From Folioceros fuciformis (Eukaryota > Anthocerotophyta > Anthocerotopsida > Anthocerotales): a DNA stretch of 64,000 bases. The DNA is taken from positions 29,609 to 93,608 of the forward strand of contig JBNGIO010005874.1 of NCBI GenBank assembly GCA_049999805.1. The letters run 5' to 3'. The notes under the pieces were generated by a model. The model had not been told where the DNA came from and ran no database searches. It was given only the letters and a program-made list of their open reading frames with translations. Of this stretch, positions 10,789 through 22,630 are shown in pieces (positions within the stretch are counted from its first letter, which is position 1; every line of letters begins with the position of its first letter). The translations under genes were made by a program, and so were the position numbers.

Positions 10789-13700
10789 ATGCCTCTCGTA
10801 AGGTACGAGATTAGGAGCGAGCACAGCTTGGCCAATCCGGACTTGTACCGGGCAGCGAAGGATGAGCCAGAGCGGCTTTTGGAAGGAGTTGCCACGGCAG
10901 GCCTCGTTGGAATAGTCAGGCAAATTGGTGATCTTGCAGAGTATGCATACTGCCCCCTGGAATGAAGACCGAAATGGAGCTGGGGAAAGCTCTTTCTCGC
11001 GTCTGGTGATGATGGTGCTGTTGCCGGTTTGCAGGTTTGCAGCGGACATCTTCCGTGACCTTCATGAAGAAGTCATGGCGGTTGCTGCAAAAGGTCATGA
11101 TTTGGCCATCCGAGTCCAGCAGATCGAGGCGGAGATGCCGTCAATTGAGAAGGCGCTGCTGTCTGAGACGAACCAGCTCAAGTACGCTTACAACGCAGGT
11201 AGAACAGCTCGCTCTCACTGTTTGTCTTGCTTCTCTTCTCATGTCAGCTTCCATGCATAATGCTTTTGGGCTCTCCAGGTACGGAGTGGCATGCGACTAT
11301 CCGAACAGATCAAAATCACTGCACTCAAGGGGATCTTCCTCGGTTTATAAGGAATTCTTACGAAGAATGTAGAGGGCCTCCAAGGCTCTTCCTGTTGGAC
11401 AAGTATGTGGAATGCGTCAAACACAGTCCAAATAGCTCCCTTCAAGTCCTGCTGTGGCTCCATTGTCCTTCAAGGATCTGGGGTAACGGAATCCCCCTGT
11501 ACCCATCTGAACTATCTCTAAACTCCTTGCCTCTTCCGAGAGCAGGTTTGATGTGGCCGGTGCTGGAGCGTGTTTGAAGAGGTACACCGACCCATCTTAC
11601 TTCAAGACAGAGTGGGCTGCTTCTGAGCTCATGAAAGCAGAACGTGAACAAAGGGCCAGAAAGAAGGTATTTTCTCAAGCCTTGCGTATTCCATTAGAGC
11701 TGCAGGTTCCTCAACAGCTTGGCGTCCCTGACTTTCTTGCTTCGTCGCTGTGCTGTAGAAAAAGGGAAGGCGCCGGAGGGACAATCCCAACTCTGTGGAC
11801 ACGATGCCTGTCACACAGATCAATTCGAGGTAATTAGTTCACCTAATGCATCAATTTCCGTTCATGGTCTGGATTGAGGTTTTTGATGTACAAGGGTAGG
11901 CTCACGCTGCCTGCTCTTGATTGTGCAGAGTGCGCTATTCTTCACGAGGTGTTGAGACAGATGGCCCTCCAGGGCCGTCTACGTCCTTAAATTCTGAATA
12001 TTTGTCAAAGCAGTCACGGGAAGCTCTACCCCCCAGCCGAGGACCAGATGCAAGCAGTGTATCAGGGTCCTCTGTTTCGTCTATGTCACTTTCGGACACA
12101 CAGACAAGAGTAGCTCCACCAGCTCGCCGAGGTACAGAATCAGCTTCCAAGACGGAGTATTTAAAACATCCCCGGTTAGGTCTGCCTCCTGGTCGAGTCA
12201 TGGAAATTGGGGGTGGAAAGGCATCTGCTAAAGAAGAGCAGCAGGGCAGGACATCAAAAGATGTGCTCCCTGTGGCTAGAGGGCTGGGAGCGGATGCTTT
12301 GGCCAAACGTCAAATTACTCCAATTCCAGAGCAGTCAGCATTGCACATCAGGGAACCAGTTGCCGGAGGAGTTGGTGACAACTCTCAAGTTACATCTCCG
12401 AAGGTTCTTCCATCAAGACATACAAGGCAATCATCTGGATCTGACAATTCAAATTCTCCGTGTCTAGTGTCCGCAGCCCAGGTGGACGAGCCACTCAAGC
12501 TCAGTGCGAAGGAAATTGAAGCTGAAACACTATCTGGAAGATTTGTGAGGGTCCACCCGAAATTAGATTTGGTGTCAGAGACACATGCGGATAGTTCAAA
12601 GTGGCAGTTAAGCAAATCTAATCAGGTCGACTACAAAGCTCCGGCGAAACCTTCATTGGATCGACAGTCTGGGCATGAGCAGGTCCAATCTCCTATCACT
12701 AATAAGGAGCAGGAAGTTCCAGTCAAGCCCCCATCAGATCGCTTTGAGAGCCAAGCAGTAGAGTTGATTTCACCAGCGGATGCAGCAGATGATCTCACAG
12801 GTGATGCAGATCACTTTGTGGATGCACTTGCAACCATGGAATCAGACGGGGAAGCAGATGCAGAGCCCAGGACTTCTGGAGCACAGCCACCTCTGGAAGC
12901 TGAAGCCACTGCTGCTCCTAGCAGCCAGGATACCGTAGGTCATAAAACATTGACAAACGAAGAGGACTCAGAGGGACAGGCCGTCGACAGTCCCAAGGGG
13001 ATTGCGGCCCAGGCTAGAGACACCCTGGTAGACTCGTTCGCATCTCCAAGACCAACTGCCTTCAGCGGGGCCCGTCTATCACCTTCACTCACTGTGGATT
13101 CTTCTGAATTGTTGAGTCCGTCTAGTGTAGGGTCATATGCTGTATATGAAAGTGAAGAGTCCGTCTTGACTCCAGCAGGACAGGGTCTAGCAGGGGTCAC
13201 AAAGGAGCAGCCTAGTCCCAGTGAAGAAGCAGCCTTGCCGAGTGACGTCCAGTTCATCTCTGAAGTCAGTGAACTCTTGATTTCGAATGGAACAGCCCAG
13301 GGTCTTCCATCCTCCAGTACTCAGTTTGCCATGCCTTCTAGACAGCCGCCAAGTCCTCCCTGTTCTAGTCAACCAGTCATCTCTCCCAGAGAAGCTGTAG
13401 GACCTCCCAGGGATGCAACTGGATCCCTGGTCAGCAAGGTTCATATACCCTCCATTGAACCTCCAAGTCCCTCTGGGACAGTCGTAGTGCTTCCTTCACC
13501 TGTTAATGCTCTGAGCTCTCCTTGGCATCTAGTAAGTCCAGCTGGGTCTACATCTGACCTCTCCTCTCCTCGGAGGTTCGAGGGTTCTGCTAGAGACGTT
13601 TTGAGTCCCACTGCATCTAACGTCTCTGGAGAAGAACTTGAACCTAAATTGAAGGCCCCTGGTGCAACCGCTGAGGTTGCTTTCCCTGCAGAGGACCCGC

Positions 13701-15503
13701 CAGCGGTTCTGAAGCCCCCTGGTGAAGAGCTGTTGACTCCCTCTATACATGGTCCTTCTCTTTCTTCTCCAAGCACAACTGTTTCAGACGAAGCTGCTGA
13801 AGTTATGACAGAGTTACCTGCTGTTGCCTCTACCCCAGAGACGTCCCTGCCAGATGAGTACCTTGATATGGCAGCAAGATTGAACAAGGACCAAGGAGGT
13901 CATGAAAACTTGGAAGAAGCTGTCGGTACAGATGTCGCAGAACAGGAGGTGAAGGACGGAGAAGTAGAGAAACCTGAACAACTCGATGAAGGCGACCTGC
14001 CGGGTGAGGAAGTATTGTCCGAGGACTTTGAAAGTCAGCAGGACGTCTCCAAAGGAATATCAGACCAGGCGGAGGATCTGACTGCCGGGGTAGCAGTTGA
14101 ACAGGTCACCCGTGAAGAAGAGCTCGCCGCTGCTGACCCTCTTCTCCATCTGCTCTCATCGGAAGACGAAGTTGAGGAGGAACTGGATGAGGAGCTTGCT
14201 GAAGCTGCCAGATCTAGCCATGTGTCTCCTCCTCGTGCCCCCAGTCCTCCAGTTCCTCCAAGTCCTCCCAGTTCTCAAAGCTCCAAAGCCCAGAAAATCT
14301 CGGTGTTAGTTCCACTGTCCCTTTCTGATACTGAAGCCAATGATCCTGAGCTTTCCCCTGGTGGAAGTGATGGATCCTCTCCCAAGTCTTCTATTTTCAG
14401 TGCCCTCCATTCACCCATGTCTCCCCCACTCCATGGTCGAAAGTTACTTGATTCACCACGGTCTCGGAGTGCCAGGAGCTTTCGTGCCTCAGAAGTCTTG
14501 GATCCTACATCCCCGACCCATAGTCCAAGACTAAACCTCCAGAGATCACCAACTTCGAAGTCATTACCTGAGATAATGCCGCCAGTTCCCCCCTTGAATC
14601 CTGGTCAGTGGCACGAGAGGAAACCGAGTATCCCTTTAGAGTTCGGGAGATCTCCTTCTAGAATGCCTCCTCCTCCTCCTCCTACTATTCCCTCGACCCG
14701 GACTAAACAACCCTCTCCACCTCCTGCACCTATGCCAACGAGGCGGGCCCCTATTGCAGGTGAACAAGATGCACTAATGGATGCTATTGCTGCACATGAC
14801 AGAAGCCAGGTAGGAGGCAATGAACGGTTGGTACCTACCAGTGTCATTCCGCAATTGACCTTTCTTCCTGTGCTGCCCAATGGTGCAGAAACAATCCATT
14901 CATCTTTCTTTTTTATTGGCTGGCTACCCCTATCTTTCACTTGATGCAGTGGTACTTCACCTCTTCCCTTGCAAGCCCTACTCATGGCTGACTTCCGTTT
15001 TCTGCTGTTGATCTCTGCAGCTACGAAAGGTTTCTCTCTCAGCGCAGGCCTCTCCAAGCAGTAGCTCTCCAACCCAAGATAGGGAAGGCCTTCTCCAGCA
15101 AATAAGGTCGCAGGTTGTGAGCTGAACTTTCCTGTGGGCATGTCGTGCTTAACTTTCCTGTCTGCCGATCTTGCTGTCCTTTCGTGTGTGACCAAGTTTC
15201 TACACAATCATGTTCTTGTGACGAACTTCCTCCTTCATTGTTACAGTCATTCAGTTTGCGGGAGACAAAGTCGTCCCCAAGGGTGCAGCCAGAAAGCTTG
15301 CAGCGTCCGGTCACAAACATAAATGTAGCAGCCATACTGGAGAAAGCCAATGCCATCCGTCAGGTCAGAGTTGTTGTCGATGTAAACACTGGTGACTCTC
15401 CTCGTGTTGGAGACATGTAGTGACTGACCCGGGGTTGTGACAGGCTTTCAATGGAAGTGACGATGAAGACGACGAGGATGATCGGTGGAGTGATACAACG
15501 TAG
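10789..15503 (+). CDS. SCAR: SCAR/WAVE protein, activator of the ARP2/3 complex
   Basis: Nine exons: 10789-10940, 11035-11198, 11279-11402, 11546-11666, 11759-11829, 11929-14809, 15021-15113, 15247-15363, 15444-15503; all in phase (1260 aa). The N-terminal SCAR homology domain is very well kept: [39 protein letters not shown], then [20 protein letters not shown] and a basic KKGRRRRDN patch. A ~950-residue, Ser/Pro/Glu-rich linker encoded by one large exon follows. Before the C-terminus are polyproline runs ([10 protein letters not shown]), a WH2 actin-binding motif ([19 protein letters not shown]), a central helix ([12 protein letters not shown]) and an acidic tail with the required tryptophan (DDEDDRWSD). 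This protein relays Rac/ROP signals to ARP2/3 to nucleate branched actin at the plasma membrane. Plant SCARs share the long linker. The start is fixed by the conserved MPLVRYE. Confidence 0.96.
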
Positions 15504-15783
15504 CAGAAGAGTGAAGCAGACCCTCCTGTTGTTTAGATCAGTATTTATATAGGCGCCCACAATTCTTTCCTCTCAGGTCCTCAGCTTGTGGCCGTTTAGA
15601 TCATCCTCACGGCCTGGCTGTTTGGGAGCGGCTTGTACCACTTACGTGTTGGGTTTTTGGATTATTAGGCAGAACCTGCTGTGGTGTAGTGTAGGTAGGC
15701 TGCTGCGGCTGTGACAAAGGGACTCCTGCTCGCGTCATGAAAGCCCTAAGGTGTCGAGCATTTTGAATGAAATCCCTGCTAGA

Positions 15784-16820
15784 ATGGCCATGTCTTCGGC
15801 AGCGTGCATCTCTTTCACTCCCGTCTTCCCTTCCGTCTCCAGGGCAGATGCATTCCAAACAAAGGGCAACTGGATTACTGTGCGTTGCTCTGTGAGTGAT
15901 CGAGATAGCAGCCCAACGTTGCATCTTCTATGCTCTCAACCGGGGTGTAGAGGCAGAAGATCGGTGCAACACGGATGTCCCCGTATTCCAGCCTTGCCAT
16001 TGGGAGCCAGGCCACCGGATGGCGAGGAATCAGGGGATGCCGAAGGGGGATCGGAGGAAGGTGCCGTAGTGTTCAAGCGCGGCGGAACTCGGGAGCACTA
16101 TGAGGTGGAGAGCTCGCTGGAGAGCTTGGGGTTGCACGCTCTGTCCTCGGAGCTCTCCAGAACGGCCGCGATTTCCATGGGCCTGAAGGCGGCAAAATCC
16201 GACTCCGCCACCCCCGTTTCCATCTCCTGGAACGTGAGTAAGCAGGGCAGGGATCTGCGGCTCAACGGAGTGGCCAGAACCGCCATCTCCGCAATATGCA
16301 ACAGGTGAGCGTCCGGTTGTTGCTGTGCAAGCGTTTGCAGTGCAGGAAGGGAACGGGCGGATGGAACTGACGCGAATGTGGTTTCTTGTGTGTGTGTCAC
16401 AGATGCTTGGCTCCGATGGCCGAGCGGATTTCTGGAGAGTTCTCTCTTCTGCTGACGGAGAAGCCAGTGGAGGAGCCGACACAGGAGAAGCTTGGGGTGG
16501 TGCTGGGAGCGCTGGGGCAGGGGCAGGACCTGGATGAAGAGGCGCTGCGAATGCTGGACCTAGATTTGGATGACAAGATGCATTTCCCCCGGGAGGCGTC
16601 TCAACTGGACATCTCTAAGTACATCAGAGACACCGTGCATTTGGAGATTCCAGCCAAATCCATCTGTGTGGAAGCTTGCAAAGGACTGTGCCTGAGCTGC
16701 GGGGTCAACCTCAACAGGTCGTCCTGTAAGTGCGTGCAGAAGGAGAAGGACGATGGCAGGTGGAATGCTTTAGAGCAGCTAAGGAAGCAATTGCGGGAGC
16801 AGGAAGGGAGGGCAGATTAG
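15784..16820 (+). CDS. Plastid YceD/DUF177 family protein (23S rRNA accumulation type)
   Basis: Two exons, 15784-16304 and 16403-16820 (312 aa). The start MAMSSAACISF begins a Ser/Thr-rich segment typical of a chloroplast transit peptide. The DUF177 core includes ISAICNRCLAPM, spanning the splice junction, and the C-terminal cysteine cluster ACKGLCLSCGVNLN with CKC, both hallmarks of YceD. Bacterial YceD and its plant DUF177 relatives are needed for 23S rRNA accumulation and large ribosomal subunit assembly; a plastid role is inferred. A 59-nt stretch inside exon 1 (about 15892-15950) has intron-like ends (gtgagt...tgtag), but splicing it breaks the frame, so I keep it as coding. An in-frame ATG at 15751 would add 11 residues. 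Confidence 0.85.
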
Positions 16821-17425
16821 TGACTCGAGTTCGCTCATTCCTGCAAGCACCCCGCTGTGTCCTGGAAGTGGAGATGCCGGTGGTTAAGGCTCACCTTGCT
16901 CTGCTTCCTCTGTCTGAAGTGTCATCTTAGGGTCCTTGGATCTTCAAGCCACAAGCCTCAATAGGGTTAAGGCTTGAGGAAGAGTCACAGGTCTGGGATA
17001 GATGCAAAATCCGTGGCTTAGCCGCTGGGATCTACAACCGCAGCTGGTGTGGATGGAGAGACCAACCAGGAATGTGGATGCCTCCAATGTGAATTTCAAC
17101 GCAAGCTTGATTTACAAGGGTAAGCATGCAGCAATGCCATCGGGACTGCCAGGCAAGGCCTGGCAGTACCGATAGTTACATGTAGTGGGCAGGCTTCTTC
17201 CGCCCATATCCAAGCTCCCTTATTCCCTTCAACCCTTTTTGACTGACTCGCCGAATCTGTCCAACATTCATCAGGAATTTCGTCTGGAATTCTGTGCCAT
17301 GTTGCGCACATTCCACAAGAAATGCAAATGCGAACCTTGGAGCTACCGGGACCTGTATGTATAAATGGCCTTCCTCTTTCGAGCTCTCTAGTATCACAGC
17401 CTTGTTCGTAACTCTTTCTCGCGAG
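16821..17425. other. Intergenic, nothing recognised
   Basis: No ORF with coding character, repeat or RNA gene was recognised. It presumably holds the 3' end of the YceD-type gene and the promoter of the secreted-protein gene. Confidence 0.5.
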
Positions 17426-17983
17426 ATGACGAAACGCATTTTCACGCACACTATTCTGGTTTTGGTAGTATTGTGGCATATTGCAGATCAAGCTCACGTT
17501 GATGCAGTTTGTGTGCCTTATGGACTGCCAGATGAATGGGATTGGGCGGTCATCTTTTATGCTTTTCCAGACTGCACCCTTGTGTCAGCAGCCTTGTTTG
17601 GCAATACATCCAGCTCTTGCGGGTCATGTAACAATGTAGGAAGTGAAATCACCAAAGCATCTGCTCAAATAATAGTAAGGCCTGATTCTCCAATCTCATT
17701 AATTTTCTATGAATTAGAATCTTGCCTAGGCGACGTGAAGGGTATTGCTCCACCACCTAAGAATGGTGGTCCCCATCTTTCAGGAGGTGACCAGAGTGCA
17801 CCAAGCACACCTCTCGGTCTACCTCAGGAAGCACCACTGGACACTGTCAATCTACCTCCTAATTCTTTCCTTGTGAAGTGTTCAACGATTGCTGGACTTC
17901 CTACTTGGAAAAGGGAGCGTGATCGATCTTCAAAGCTTCCATGGCAAAGAACAAGCTATATGAGTCTAAATTGGAATGTTTAG
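17426..17983 (+). CDS. Small predicted secreted Cys-containing protein, unrecognised
   Basis: A single open frame of 185 aa from the ATG at 17426 begins MTKRIFTHTILVLVVLW, a good signal peptide with cleavage likely near DQAHVDA. The mature part starts with an aromatic-rich stretch (DEWDWAVIFYAFPDC) and has cysteines clustered in SSSCGSCNN, followed by a Pro/Gly-rich segment and a basic tail. I recognise no family. The frame can be extended upstream to 17294, but the signal peptide makes 17426 the likely start. It borders the AT-rich transposon island, so it could be a young gene or a truncated exon of a longer one. Confidence 0.45.
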   Translation: MTKRIFTHTILVLVVLWHIADQAHVDAVCVPYGLPDEWDWAVIFYAFPDCTLVSAALFGNTSSSCGSCNNVGSEITKASAQIIVRPDSPISLIFYELESCLGDVKGIAPPPKNGGPHLSGGDQSAPSTPLGLPQEAPLDTVNLPPNSFLVKCSTIAGLPTWKRERDRSSKLPWQRTSYMSLNWNV

Positions 17984-20164
17984 GATGATAGGGCAATGAA
18001 TATTAATTATTATTATATAATAAATATTCTCTTTGCAATTTATTATATATTTTATTTATATATACTATTGTATTACAAGCAACCTATCCATGTAAGAAGA
18101 AAGAAGTTTTTTTTATACATATGACAACTTATTTCTCCTATGTGATTGAAGTTCATAAAAATAACAGAGAAACTGCATTCTTTCATTCCTTATATTTGAC
18201 TTAATGGAATACATTGTAGTTTATTTATTTGGTTTATGGAACAAGCATTTCCATCTTGTTTTTCTCAAGTAAAGGAATATTCACCAAGGCTTATGTTCTC
18301 AAAAATTAGTACATGTTCATTTCAAATAAAAATTATAATATATAATATATTAATTTAATAATATATTTTGGAACAAGGTTTTATACTTTATTGAAAAAGA
18401 GATGTGAGATCCCATCGAACAAAACAATGAAGAGGAATAATGCAAAGAGGACAAAAGATCAAAAGGGGAACATATCTCTTATCTTTTCTAAATAAATTCT
18501 GTATTTAAAAAAATAATATTAGCTCACCAATATATACACACATTCTTAAGAGGATCCAAGAAAAAAAAGACTAAATAAAATATATATATTATACTAAAAT
18601 AATCATGTTAGATCACTAATACATCTTCTTGAGAGGTTCTAGGATATCGTTTTGATCTAAGACTTAATGAGTTAAAATACTTGTATCATAGTAAAGGTTA
18701 TCTTACGGTTTACCTCATCCTTGATCCATTTACTCTCTCTATGGGAATATAAAGTTTATATAATTTATTTGAAATAGATCAAAGATCTAATATACCTCAA
18801 ATAAGAGCAGGAAGAGATGCTACAAGGGTTGAAAGAAAAGGAGATTCAATGAACACAAGCCTTGTAAGTATCTACTGCCCCTAAAATGTCATGGTTAATT
18901 ATAACAAAGGGCTTACCTAGAACGCTTGTATTTTCTATTATTAAAAAAGAGAACTAATAAAAAAGTGCTGCAAAAAGAAAGCTATAGCCTAGGAACGAGG
19001 GAGAAATCCATTCTTGTGATTGTGATTAGCCTTCGTGCAAGCCTATGGAACTGTGATAAGCCTTCACAAAAGGAATAAGTCTTTGAGAGGAAATAAGATA
19101 GAATTGTGATAAGTCTTTGTACAAGCTTTGACAAGAGCCCTAAACCCTCTTGAGAAGAAAAGAGATTTAAGATAAGTCTTTGTGCAAGCCTTGATAAGTC
19201 CTTGCTCATGGGCTAAAGCGTTTTAAACATATGACTTCTTGTAGCCAGACACTAAGACTTTGGGCTTTTGATTAATCCCTTTCCTTCAGGAGCTTATTTA
19301 TTTTAGAAGAACAAGATGGAAAAACTCATCTACCTCTAGAGAGAGATAAACCATAATAGGAACACTAGGGACTAACCTCTTTGGATCCGCACCGGACTCT
19401 AATATACAACAAAATTACCTAAAAAGTCGTGAGCAAATCGGCTTGTGGAAGGGGAAGTGGAAAGAAAAGACAAAGAAGCGGTTTCCTACGTCATGTATTT
19501 AAGACAGGATCGCGTAGGAAGACCTCAAGGGAGACCAGCCTTATGCTAGGTTCCCATGAAGACCTCCAGGGAGACCAGGCTTATGCTAGGTTCCCATGAA
19601 GACCTCCAGGGAGACCAGCCTTATGCNNNNNNNNNNGGTTCCCATGAAGACCTCCAGGGAGACCAGCCTTATGCTAGGTTCCCTTGTAACCCGTACCCGG
19701 AGTATTTCTAGTACAAAAGACAATGAACATTAATGGTTTACGGCCGGGTTGAGCACTCTGGGTTGGAGGTTTTGACTGGGTTTATTTTTAGATACACTTG
19801 GATTTCTCCGACCCAAAGTACTCGCCATGCCAGTTGGCGCTATCTAAAATAACGGAATGGCTTTATATACAATCCAGGTTGGATGTCATATGGGATTAGG
19901 AATCGCTTGCTTTTCTTCCATTTCCATGACCGCTGCAAGTTGCCCTCTTTACATGAATCGTTCTAGCGTTGAGGACAAGGCACGCCTACATTGTACAGAT
20001 GGACTCTTTTGTTCTGCTTTCGACTTCAACAAGACCTCCGGCTGGATTCAATGTGTCAAGCATACTTGGTAGGTATCAAGTGTGAAGCATGCTACAAATT
20101 GTGAAGACATTGCTAACAGAAACGTGTATCAATCTCAACGTTTGTCTTATGGTGTAGCTCCAAG

Positions 20165-20165
<1 letters not shown>
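17984..20165. other. AT-rich island, no genes recognised
   Basis: Base composition falls sharply to AT-rich with many short A/T runs. Degenerate repeats resembling GATAAGTCTTTGTGCAAGCC occur at about 19010-19205. A 40-bp tandem array and an assembly gap are listed separately. No complete ORF with family resemblance was seen; this is most likely decayed transposon sequence. Confidence 0.55.
19518..19684. repeat. 40-bp tandem repeat, four copies, interrupted by an N gap
   Basis: Four copies of a unit that runs from GAAGACCTCCAGGGAGACCA to GGTTCCCAT, nearly identical to each other. The third copy contains ten Ns at 19627-19636 and lacks the TA normally found there, so the true copy number is uncertain. 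Confidence 0.9.

Positions 20166-20204
<39 letters not shown>
20166..20204. repeat. Poly(A) tract of about 39 nt
   Basis: An uninterrupted A run between the AT-rich island and the Harbinger SANT-like sequence. It could mark the 3' end of a retroposed sequence or simply be a homopolymer expansion. Confidence 0.85.
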
Positions 20205-20207
<3 letters not shown>

Positions 20208-20379
20208 AGAGACAGGGATAATGTAGCAGCACACTTACAAGGTCCTGGCTGTTCCGCAGCTTGGAGGCCACAATTTCAGACTGAGCTAGAAAGCCAAGGT
20301 TCTCACAACCCATCTGTGAATCCCAACCGTGCCGAGGGCAAGAAAAGGTCTAGGGTTCAAACTTCAATTCAAGGTGATT

Positions 20380-20760
20380 CATCACTCATTGACGAAGATA
20401 ACACAGGGAAAAGGTGGGACGAATCTGAATTGCTCATATTGGTTTCTGTATGAAAGGAGGATGTTATGAAGAACAGGGACGGCAGTATGAACGAAAAGAT
20501 GACTCCTGCCAACACAAGATGGGCTGTAATTTCAACTTCATGTGCAAGCCATAAGGTATACAGGATGACGAAGCAATGTCGTGATCGCTAGGAAGCTCTC
20601 ATGACGGAATTCAATAAAGTCCAAGATTGGGAGTGACCTCGTCACAATTCAGGACGGAGCAGCTATTGGAATATGGAGAAGGCTGAGAGAATTGCTCAAA
20701 AGGTGCCCAAAGCCTTCCTGCGGACCATGTATGAAGCCATGTATGTGTTCTAATGCAACA
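20380..20760 (+). pseudogene. Broken SANT/Myb-like protein of a PIF/Harbinger element
   Basis: Reading the plus strand from about 20412 gives RWDESELLILVSV, then, after an in-frame stop, RWAVISTSCASHKVYRMTKQ, CRDR, a second stop exactly where the conserved Trp should be, EALMTEFNKVQDWE, and further on YWNMEKAERIAQK. This is the trihelix (SANT/Myb) domain of the second protein of PIF/Harbinger transposons, which normally has a Trp-rich helix pattern and ends in a KDWE-like motif. Stops make it non-functional. It lies on the opposite strand to, and converges on, the transposase remnant at 21.8-22.5 kb. Confidence 0.7.
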
Positions 20761-21181
20761 AGGCAGTCAATGCCAATGGGACTTGAAGCAGTTCAAGCGG
20801 AAAGATTGGAGGACAGCGGGCTTCCTATCGCCTGGGAAAGATCGCTGGAATCACTCGTGCCCATGGGGAAGGTGAGTCTTTAGGGTCCGTGAGAGGCTTA
20901 GAGGTGGATGTATCAGTGGCTTTGGCAATTCCCGGGTACCATCGGGTAGGGGAGCGCTCTCGGAGCGCCTTGTCTTGAGTTTTGGGCTCAAGGCCAGTTT
21001 CCCCCTCTCTTGTGGTACTCGATTTATGTACATACGTGAGCAGGGTTTTCCTTTGTATTGTAAGTGGGAGGAGTCTTCCACTTATAATCAGAATTATATT
21101 TTTTTGCGAAAAAAATGCCAATGAGACTTTTGATAGCACTAAACTAAACAGTGGTAGTGGGAGCTCGGGTAATATCAGACA

Positions 21182-21271
21182 AGTAGATTCTGAGTGTTGC
21201 CTTGAGCCGGACCCCTAAGTGCAGACAAAGTAGATTCTGAGTGTTGCCTTGAGCTGGACCCCCAAGTGCAG
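21182..21271. repeat. Tandem duplication of about 46 bp
   Basis: Two adjacent copies of a unit containing AGTAGATTCTGAGTGTTGCC and CCCAAGTGCAG, differing at a few positions, inside the Harbinger remnant. Confidence 0.8.
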
Positions 21272-21790
21272 GTATAACTATTTGGAGACGATGGGGAGCA
21301 AGAACATGCCTCAACCTGGAAAGGTAAAAAGAGGAAAACATCGAAGGACTCCACGATCATTGGATTGGTGCCCATGATGAAGGAGAATCATGCTGCAAAA
21401 CTAGAAGCCATAAGGGAAGCTAAGGAGAATCAGAAACAACGACATAAGGAACTCTTAGACTAAGAGCGTGACAAGATAGCATCCATTACAGCAATGGAGC
21501 AAAGGAAAATTGAGGTGTATGAGTGTACCGAGGAGAAAAGATTGCAAGCTAACTCTGAATTTGGGTGGAAAGTGGTCCAGGCAATGACCGACATATCTCT
21601 TTGGATCCGAAGTCTTAGTTCAACTATCATAGAGGTAGCCCATATCAAGAAAGGGTAGGTAGAACTTACACAACATTTATTTCTCAACAACAAAGGATTA
21701 AACATATGGTTTCTAGTCCATTGCTCCATAACATGTGCATCAAGATGTCTCTCAACCTGTGACCTTCGGCACTTCTAGGGCTATGAAGTT

Positions 21791-22450
21791 TCAATGCATG
21801 CCATCTTCTTCATCGTCCTCCTTGCCTGCCAACAATCTTGGATCTATCTCATCACCACTATATACCCGAATGTTGTGCAGTAACACACAAGCATAAGTCA
21901 ACGCATTGAAGTAGTTGATGTTGCCTCGCCACACTTTCCTACCTAGTATCTGCCAAACTTTTTCGAGTGCTTCGAAATCGTCCTCAACAACCATACAAGA
22001 AGAGGATAGCTTGAAGTTAAAAGACTCTTTGTCTGCCATCAAACTTTGACCAGGAAAGGGGATGATCAACCATGGAAGCAAAGAGTAGCCAACATCTTCG
22101 ATGATATACTCTCGCACTTTCTCCGATGATATACTCTCGCACTTCCTTGTTATCCACGAGCATGGATGGTCCATTCAACCATGCACCTCCATTGACTTGG
22201 TGATAGAACTCTGAGTTGTATAGAATTCTCGTATCATTTGCAGCTCTTGGCCAACCTATTACTACATCTAAGAACTTATTAGGGCCTACGATACCCTGCA
22301 TTGTGAAATCTTTNNNNNNNNNNCATTGTGAAATCTTTGTATCTTCCTCGATACTCCCATTGGTTTTCTCAAAGATAGTTCGAGCCGGAAATGGGTCACA
22401 TCGATGGCAGCACAACAGTTCATGAAGCCATGTAGTTCAAAGAATCCTGC
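21791..22450 (-). pseudogene. Broken PIF/Harbinger transposase (DDE_Tnp_4)
   Basis: Minus-strand frames contain CAAIDVTHFRLELSLRKP (first catalytic-Asp region), DVVIGWPRAANDTRIL (second Asp region), and VVEDDFEALEKVWQILGRKV with ALTYACVLLHNI at the C-terminus, all diagnostic of PIF/Harbinger transposases. The pieces are in different frames. A direct duplication near 22096-22145 (about 23 bp, GATATACTCTCGCACTT) and a 10-N gap at 22314-22323 interrupt it. It cannot encode an active enzyme as written. Confidence 0.85.
22314..22323. other. Assembly gap (10 N) flanked by identical 15-mers
   Basis: The 15 bases before the Ns (CATTGTGAAATCTTT) are identical to the 15 bases after them, so the two contigs probably overlap and the gap is artificial. 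Confidence 0.85.
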
Positions 22451-22564
22451 CTTCACTTCATCTAATTGACCTATTGATGGCCAAGCAAGGTGATGCCTAG
22501 CCTTCTGTATGATTGCTTTGACAAAACGGTGAGTAATTATGCAGGCAATTGACTTGTCCCACTC

Positions 22565-22630
22565 TGAAGCTTTCTCTTTATTCCGAAGCTTTCTCTTTAT
22601 TCCGAAGCTTTCTCTTTAGTCCGAAGCTTT
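22565..22630. repeat. 20-bp tandem repeat, three copies
   Basis: Three adjacent copies of GAAGCTTTCTCTTTATTCC. A separate ~28-bp duplication (GGAACTGGAGTCGGTCAAG) follows at about 22734-22790. Confidence 0.85.

Noticed and set aside
15892-15950. 59-nt intron-like stretch in the YceD-type gene
   Set aside because: It has gtgagt and tag ends, but removing it shifts the frame into an early stop and loses the DUF177 core.
20082-20453. ORF spanning the poly(A) tract with a long lysine run
   Set aside because: The lysines come from the homopolymer; the real signal is the broken SANT domain downstream.
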